The notes below the pieces were generated by a model. The model was not told the DNA's origin. It searched no databases and saw nothing but the letters and a program-made list of their open reading frames with translations. Source: a virus. From it: a stretch of 21,664 nucleotides of DNA. This document shows, one piece after another, positions 18,110 to 21,664 of the stretch (its first letter is position 1; each line of letters starts with the position of its first letter). The position numbers and the translations under genes were made by a program. Location: positions 1 to 21,664 of the IMG/VR virus record IMGVR_UViG_3300030107_003486; one strand, written 5' to 3'.

Positions 18110-18118
18110 TCCTTAAAA

Positions 18119-18421
18119 ATGGCAATTACAAAGACAACTGAAAACGACAAGATCGAAGTCGTTTCTAAGTGGAACATTCAAGTAAGAACTGCAACCGTCA
18201 TCAAAGAAGATGGAGTAGAACTAACTCGTAGTTTTCATCGTAAAGTATTAACACCGGGATCACTTAAAGGTGGCGATGGTGCAGATAAAGATGATCTAGT
18301 AAATACGGATTTGTCGGGCGAGGACAGTGATGTTCAGGCAATCTGCAATGCTGCGTGGACATCTCAAGTAAAAACCGACTACACCGCTTTTTTAGTCGCT
18401 AACAAATCTACAACTCCTTAA
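18119..18421 (+). CDS. Small conserved cyanophage-type protein between two fibre genes
   Basis: 100 aa, soluble, no signal or membrane segment. It reads MAITKTTENDKIEVVSKWNI and then VRTATVIKEDGVELTRSFHR, a beta-rich pattern, followed by a polar middle with LTPGSL and DTDLSGE and a helical end (VQAICNAAWTSQVKTDYTAF). I recall similar small proteins next to fibre genes in marine cyanophages, always without assigned function. Location between two fibre genes suggests a fibre accessory, such as an assembly chaperone or a small structural unit, but this is inference. No clear Shine-Dalgarno. It lies within the interval that recombination between the fibre homology blocks would remove. Confidence 0.8.
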   Translation: MAITKTTENDKIEVVSKWNIQVRTATVIKEDGVELTRSFHRKVLTPGSLKGGDGADKDDLVNTDLSGEDSDVQAICNAAWTSQVKTDYTAFLVANKSTTP

Positions 18422-18427
18422 TTATCA

Positions 18428-19549
18428 ATGGCATTAACTACAGTAAATTCAAGCGGCATTAAAGACGATTCTCTAGTTAATGCCGATATTAAAAGCGATG
18501 CTGCGATTGCTTTTAGTAAATTAGCGTCTACTCCAGCCGTCTTGACTGGTTCGACTAATAATACAATTACTACGGTTACAGCAGCCAATGCGATTCAAGG
18601 TGAGGCAAATCTTACCTTTGATGGAAGTACTTTAAAACTACTAAATGCTTCTGTTCCTCAGATAAGAATTAATAATGATACTAGTGATGGATCTAGTACC
18701 AGATTTTCGATTGGTAAGGCGACTGCTAGTAATAACTTCTTTAATGGTGCTGCGGATGGAGATAGTTGCATATCTGCACCATCAAATTTATTATTAGGTG
18801 TAGGAGCATCTGAAAAACTCCGCATAGATTCGAGTGGAAAAGTAGGTATAGGTACAACAAGTCCTTCAAAAATACTAGATGTTGAAGCAGCAGCAGGTGG
18901 GAATTATATAGCTCATTTTCGTAATGGCACATCTGCAACACCTTATACCGTACAGATAGAAGAACCTAATAGTCCTACTGCTGGTTATCCTTTATTAAAT
19001 GTATGTAGTGATGGTGGAACTACACAATATTTTAGAGTTGATTCTGGTCGTGGTGTTACTGCATTAAAGATGCATGATGGTGCTGGTATTGACTTTAGTG
19101 CTACTTCTGATGCAACAGGTAAAACAAGTGAACTATTAGCCGACTATGAAGAAGGTCTATACCAACCAACAATAATTGGATCTAGTAGTGGTGGTTGGGG
19201 TACAAATAGTTATACATACTTTGCTTATACCAAGATAGGGAGAGTAGTATTCGTTTCAGGTTATATAAACATCAATGCTGATAATAGTGCCGATGGTGAT
19301 GTGAGAATTTCATTACCTTTTACTGCTGGTAGTTTCACTGAAAATGCAGATTCCGGATCATTGACTGTTTCTCTCAGAGCGCATAATGACTATACATCTT
19401 TATATAATGTCAGTGGTGTTGTTCTGGCAGGTCAAGCAAATATGGAAATTGTCTCTGTTAGATCTAATGGTACTCATGTGTGGGTTGGTCAAGAACATTG
19501 CGATGCATCATGGAATGTAAGAGTTGGAGGATTTTATTTTACTGCTTAA
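18428..19549 (+). CDS. Second fibre-like protein, paralogue of the main fibre C-terminal third
   Basis: 373 aa, without the gp17-type attachment domain. Residues 1-35 carry the 'VNADIKSDAAIAFSKL' segment seen in the main fibre. Residues 38-70 match the main fibre near 785-815 (GSTNNTITTV, IQGEANLTFDG). Residues 220-238 match its pre-tip region (GIDFSAT, ELLADYEEGLYQP). The last 130 residues are a different tip but keep YTKIGR. A 'LRIDSSGKVGIGTTSPS' motif near 136-152 is typical of phage fibres. It probably forms a second short fibre or an alternative tip, attached through a partner. The gene ends just before a copy of the repeat that also ends the main fibre gene. Confidence 0.85.
   Translation: MALTTVNSSGIKDDSLVNADIKSDAAIAFSKLASTPAVLTGSTNNTITTVTAANAIQGEANLTFDGSTLKLLNASVPQIRINNDTSDGSSTRFSIGKATASNNFFNGAADGDSCISAPSNLLLGVGASEKLRIDSSGKVGIGTTSPSKILDVEAAAGGNYIAHFRNGTSATPYTVQIEEPNSPTAGYPLLNVCSDGGTTQYFRVDSGRGVTALKMHDGAGIDFSATSDATGKTSELLADYEEGLYQPTIIGSSSGGWGTNSYTYFAYTKIGRVVFVSGYININADNSADGDVRISLPFTAGSFTENADSGSLTVSLRAHNDYTSLYNVSGVVLAGQANMEIVSVRSNGTHVWVGQEHCDASWNVRVGGFYFTA
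18593..18626 (+). repeat. Fibre homology block A, copy 2 (34 bp)
   Basis: Identical over 34 bases to 17265-17298 and read in the same frame (IQGEANLTFDG, residues 56-66 of the second fibre protein). Confidence 0.9.
19085..19104 (+). repeat. Fibre homology block B, copy 2 (20 bp)
   Basis: Identical to 17586-17605 and read in the same frame (GIDFSAT), just upstream of the divergent C-terminal tip of the second fibre protein. Confidence 0.88.
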
Positions 19550-19578
19550 CTTTAGACCGTTAGCAAGTCTTTAAACTA
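19548..19578 (+). repeat. Fibre 3'-end repeat, copy 2 (about 31 bp)
   Basis: Near-identical to 18047-18076 (one substitution, one extra T). Here the stop codon (TAA 19547-19549) comes just before TTTAGACC, whereas in copy 1 the stop is inside the repeat. Together with blocks A and B it marks the second gene as a duplicated fibre end. Confidence 0.88.
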
Positions 19579-19610
19579 TGGCTATTAATTAACAACAACC
19601 ACGACTTTAA

Positions 19611-19814
19611 ATGTCAATTTCTAAAGAAGAAAAACTTACTAAAATTGCTAATGAAAAGAAGCAATTAGAGACTCAATTTAATGCTGCTCAATCTGCACAA
19701 ACTCAGCTTAAAGAGCGTTATGCAATTTTAACTGGTGAAGAAAATGCTGTTAAAGCTACACCAGATGGGACACAGTTTGAGGAAGTAGTTCCTACACCAG
19801 TGGAAAATGCGTAA
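19611..19814 (+). CDS. Small coiled-coil protein
   Basis: 67 aa. Residues 4-42 (KEEKLTKIANEKKQLETQFN and onward to TQLKERYAIL) are a likely single coiled coil with heptad-spaced Leu, Ile and Phe. The rest is an acidic, Pro-containing tail. I recall similar short coiled-coil proteins in marine cyanophages near tail genes, without known role. It has no clear Shine-Dalgarno and overlaps the next gene by 8 bases, so the two are probably co-translated. It could be a trimerising accessory of the fibres or a partner of the membrane protein that follows. Confidence 0.72.
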   Translation: MSISKEEKLTKIANEKKQLETQFNAAQSAQTQLKERYAILTGEENAVKATPDGTQFEEVVPTPVENA

Positions 19815-20022
19815 AGTCATTGATGGAATTGCAATAGCTAGTGGTGTTGGACTACTAGCTATATTTGGCTCTGGTGCTTATGGCTACTATTGGTTCCAAA
19901 ATAATAAGGACACGTTAAAACAGAATCTAATAGAACAAGTGACTGGATCTATTGAGCTTCCTAACTTGTCAGGGCCAGCGATGCCTGCACCAAATAAAAG
20001 CTTCTCACCACCTAAGTTTTAA
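19807..20022 (+). CDS. Small protein with one N-terminal membrane segment
   Basis: 71 aa. MRKVIDGIAIASGVGLLAIF plus GSGAYGYYW form one likely membrane segment (about residues 7-28), followed by an amphipathic charged helix (NNKDTLKQNLIEQVTG) and a Pro-rich tail. The start with MRKV and DG/D-AIAS resembles a small-protein family I recall from marine cyanophages, of unknown function. In T7 the gene after the fibre is the 67-aa holin 17.5, also with one membrane segment, so a lysis role is a reasonable alternative. The TAA at 20020-20022 is followed directly, in the same frame, by the next gene. Confidence 0.72.
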   Translation: MRKVIDGIAIASGVGLLAIFGSGAYGYYWFQNNKDTLKQNLIEQVTGSIELPNLSGPAMPAPNKSFSPPKF

Positions 20023-20685
20023 TTGCCAGAAATACCAGAAATACCAGAGATTTATATCCCTGATGTTTCGATAAGAGTTCAGCGTCAAGCCAACCATTTA
20101 GATATAGAAGTACCCGGTTGTAGTTATCAACATCGAGATCAGAATCTACAACCACAACTTTTAGTCACAGATCCCAATGGGGTTTATACAACCTGTGATG
20201 GCAATGCTGGAATCCCTAGTTTTTATCCAATGGATTGGAACCCGAAGGATATAAGGATCGTTGAGGACAAATTAAAATCATCAAAAAAACAAGAAACTCC
20301 TGAGTCTTCTAAGCAGAAACCTGTTATTCCAGAAATTCCAGTTGAATGTCCGGGGCCAACTAATTTAAGAGTAGGTGACATAAGGAACTCAGAATCTAGG
20401 GAGAAAGTAGTCGGGCATAAAGTCGTTGATAAAAAATGTATAGAGATCTATGAGCCAACAACATTCGTAGATAAGTACATACCCAAGCTCACAACCGTAA
20501 GTACTACCTTTGGAATCACAGTCGTAGCTACCAGTGCTGCTGCTCTTACACCAACCATCCTCAATAAGATTCTCAAGCCAGCATTTAAACAGTTAATCAA
20601 TAGAGCTAAAAAACTAATTGGTAAAAAGACTAAGGTTCTTTCTGTTGCTGAGAGGAAGAAGAAGCAGAGGGAGTCTCGAAAGTGA
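20023..20685 (+). CDS. PEIPEI-type conserved cyanophage protein with C-terminal hydrophobic segment
   Basis: 220 aa. The N-terminus is a Pro-Glu-Ile repeat (PEIPEIPEIYIPDVSI), followed by VPGCSYQHRD, a C-D-G/IPSF-P-MDWNP segment, a disordered Lys/Ser/Pro linker, CPGPTNLRVGDIRN, and near residues 163-185 a hydrophobic, small-residue segment (TTFGITVVATSAAALTPTIL) ending in a very basic tail. This domain order matches a family I recall from many cyanophages; function unknown. The start is TTG at 20023, immediately after the previous stop; the first in-frame ATG is at residue 69 and would lose the conserved N-terminus. Reinitiation after the preceding gene is likely. The last 56 bases overlap a convergent gene. 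Confidence 0.75.
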   Translation: MPEIPEIPEIYIPDVSIRVQRQANHLDIEVPGCSYQHRDQNLQPQLLVTDPNGVYTTCDGNAGIPSFYPMDWNPKDIRIVEDKLKSSKKQETPESSKQKPVIPEIPVECPGPTNLRVGDIRNSESREKVVGHKVVDKKCIEIYEPTTFVDKYIPKLTTVSTTFGITVVATSAAALTPTILNKILKPAFKQLINRAKKLIGKKTKVLSVAERKKKQRESRK

Positions 20686-21286
20686 TTGAGTGAGTATGAG
20701 GTTCAATAACACCCGGAACTGGATAAAGCTCTATATCTTCACAAGTAACTGCTGATGGACTGCCCGGAGTGAAACGAACACCCAGACGATATTGCTCGGC
20801 GCAGACCTTGAGTCGATGGAGTGAGATCTCAAGTGTAGATTTCTTGTATAGCAATTCTTGATTTTTGATATTCATTCGTACAGATTGATGGCAAAGATCA
20901 ACACCCTTTCCAATTGGAATATTGAATTGCAGGGATGCACCCCAATTGAAGGAATAATTATCTTTCTCAAATCTTGGTATCTCTGAGTAATACTTAACAT
21001 CTCCCGTGTCATCGTCATAGATGGGCGTTCTCGTCATTGTTTCTCTGGGTCTTGCAAAACTATGGGAATCAACCAAGTATGGTGAAAAAGTAACGGAAGG
21101 ACTGACACATTGTATCCCTTGAGAATACCTCGAAACAGGCCACGCCCCCGGAACAATTTGCGTTGCATTGTTATTAACGACCCCGCTAGAATTTGAGCTT
21201 GGAGAAGCAACAGTAGTATTTGCTATAACAGGAGTTTGACCACCTATTAATAATACAATTGCTACTGACCGAAGATACTTATTGAT
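20630..21286 (-). CDS. Likely secreted or envelope conserved cyanophage protein, start uncertain
   Basis: About 218 aa from the start chosen here. It begins NKYLRSVAIVLLIGGQTPVI followed by ANTT, a good signal peptide with likely cleavage after VIA. Then comes a Ser/Asn-rich SPSSNSSGVVNNNATQI segment, a beta-like middle with FNWGASLQFNIPIGKG, a helix with LCHQSVRMNIKNQELLYKKS and Cys residues, and a Ser/Gln-rich C-terminus. I recall this pattern in marine cyanophages, function unknown. The signal peptide fits only an ATC codon at 21286-21284. The nearest upstream ATG (21400) would add 38 residues and overlap the preceding gene by 139 bases. No ATG, GTG or TTG lies between. The 3' end overlaps the plus-strand gene by 56 bases. 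Confidence 0.7.
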   Translation of the reverse strand: MNKYLRSVAIVLLIGGQTPVIANTTVASPSSNSSGVVNNNATQIVPGAWPVSRYSQGIQCVSPSVTFSPYLVDSHSFARPRETMTRTPIYDDDTGDVKYYSEIPRFEKDNYSFNWGASLQFNIPIGKGVDLCHQSVRMNIKNQELLYKKSTLEISLHRLKVCAEQYRLGVRFTPGSPSAVTCEDIELYPVPGVIEPHTHSITFETPSASSSSQQQKEP

Positions 21287-21664
21287 TCGCTTGTTTGTGT
21301 TGTCTCGACAGTACGAGAAACAGTTGTTATATTCTCTAATCCGGGTGAAGTTACATGTTCGATTAGAGAGAATGGGGCGGCCTCGTTGACTATTTGCCAT
21401 TGCGGAATAGTCTCCATTTGTGGGCTTGCCCAGTTGTAATTAACTCCATTAATTGTTTGGGTAGAGGTTGTTGTTGCAGAAGGATTAATAACAGTTCCTT
21501 CTTTTGGTTTGATGTTTTGACCAGCAGCACTATATGTATATCCATTTGAGAATGAATGGCTGGTAACTGTCTCTGTCAGCACAGATTGGCTAGTGCTATT
21601 AACACGCATTTCCCCGCTTCTGAATGTCGGAACCAAGGGGGCTGCTACTACGGTTTGACCCGCT
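21262..21664 (-). CDS. Conserved cyanophage virion-type protein (5' end outside window)
   Basis: The frame is open from the right window edge to a TAG at 21264-21262, giving at least 133 residues. A TTG at 21636 could be a start, but the frame continues upstream (AGQTVVAAPLVPTFRSGEM), so the gene probably begins outside. The protein is rich in Thr, Ser and Val, with repeated TxTxT strands (QSVLTETVTSHSFSNGYTYS; TVSRTVETTQTSESIS) and a Gly/Asn/Pro centre, which suggests a beta-structured surface protein. I recall similar proteins next to the SPSSNSSG family in cyanophages; function unknown. It overlaps the next minus-strand gene in the ATC-start model by 25 bases. Confidence 0.72.
   Translation of the reverse strand, partial: AGQTVVAAPLVPTFRSGEMRVNSTSQSVLTETVTSHSFSNGYTYSAAGQNIKPKEGTVINPSATTTSTQTINGVNYNWASPQMETIPQWQIVNEAAPFSLIEHVTSPGLENITTVSRTVETTQTSESISIFGQ

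Noticed and set aside
18090-18112. TTAGCTCGGTGAGC resembles a tRNA D-arm, raising the idea of a tRNA gene or a tRNA-derived attachment site.
   Set aside because: No acceptor stem, anticodon arm or T-arm is found around it, and no integrase is visible in the window. It is better described as a short inverted repeat.
1-21664. CRISPR arrays, insertion sequences, integrase, host-derived metabolic genes.
   Set aside because: No regularly spaced repeats, terminal inverted repeats, transposase or integrase residues or recognisable metabolic enzymes were seen. The repeats found are confined to the fibre genes and leader elements.

Overview
This window looks like the late structural and tail region of a T7-like podovirus (Autographivirales-type), most likely a marine cyanophage infecting Prochlorococcus or Synechococcus. 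The T7-type assignment rests on gene order and on recognisable residues in the capsid, tail tube A, tail tube B and fibre N-terminus. The cyanophage assignment rests on the small genes at the right end, which I recognise from memory as families seen repeatedly in marine cyanophages. No database search was possible. The DNA is AT-rich and almost fully coding, with no gap above about 120 bases and no tRNA, CRISPR, integrase or transposase visible.

Layout: 1-105 is the 3' end of a gene that sits where the scaffolding gene would be. 217-1224 is the major capsid protein (gp10-like), followed by a clear rho-independent terminator. 1314-4476 encodes tail tube proteins A and B (gp11, gp12). 4473-5758 encodes gp13-like and gp14-like virion proteins. 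5761-14805 encodes three large proteins (809, 1034 and 1167 aa) in the place of the T7 ejection proteins gp15 and gp16. 14862-18053 is the tail fibre (gp17-like N-terminus), followed by a 100-aa protein and a second, shorter fibre-like protein that shares backbone segments with the main fibre. 19611-20685 holds three small genes: coiled coil, one-membrane-segment protein, and a PEIPEI-type protein. From 20630 to the right edge two genes lie on the minus strand and converge on the plus-strand genes, which is unusual in a phage normally transcribed in one direction.

The tube, ejection and fibre genes are tightly packed, with ATGA or TAATG overlaps and Shine-Dalgarno sequences at several junctions, so the capsid-to-fibre block looks like a co-expressed virion module. 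Three copies of a short inverted repeat (CTGCA-N4-TGYAG) lie before the capsid, tail tube A and fibre genes, a distribution like that of T7 late promoters. They are the best candidates for the phage's late control sites.

The points most worth checking are this element and its fixed 6-nt spacing to two start codons; a set of three matching DNA blocks in the two fibre genes that could allow in-frame exchange of receptor-binding tips; the split ejection-protein pair; a same-frame TAA-TTG gene junction; and the overlapping, convergent right-end genes with no conventional start codon for one of them.
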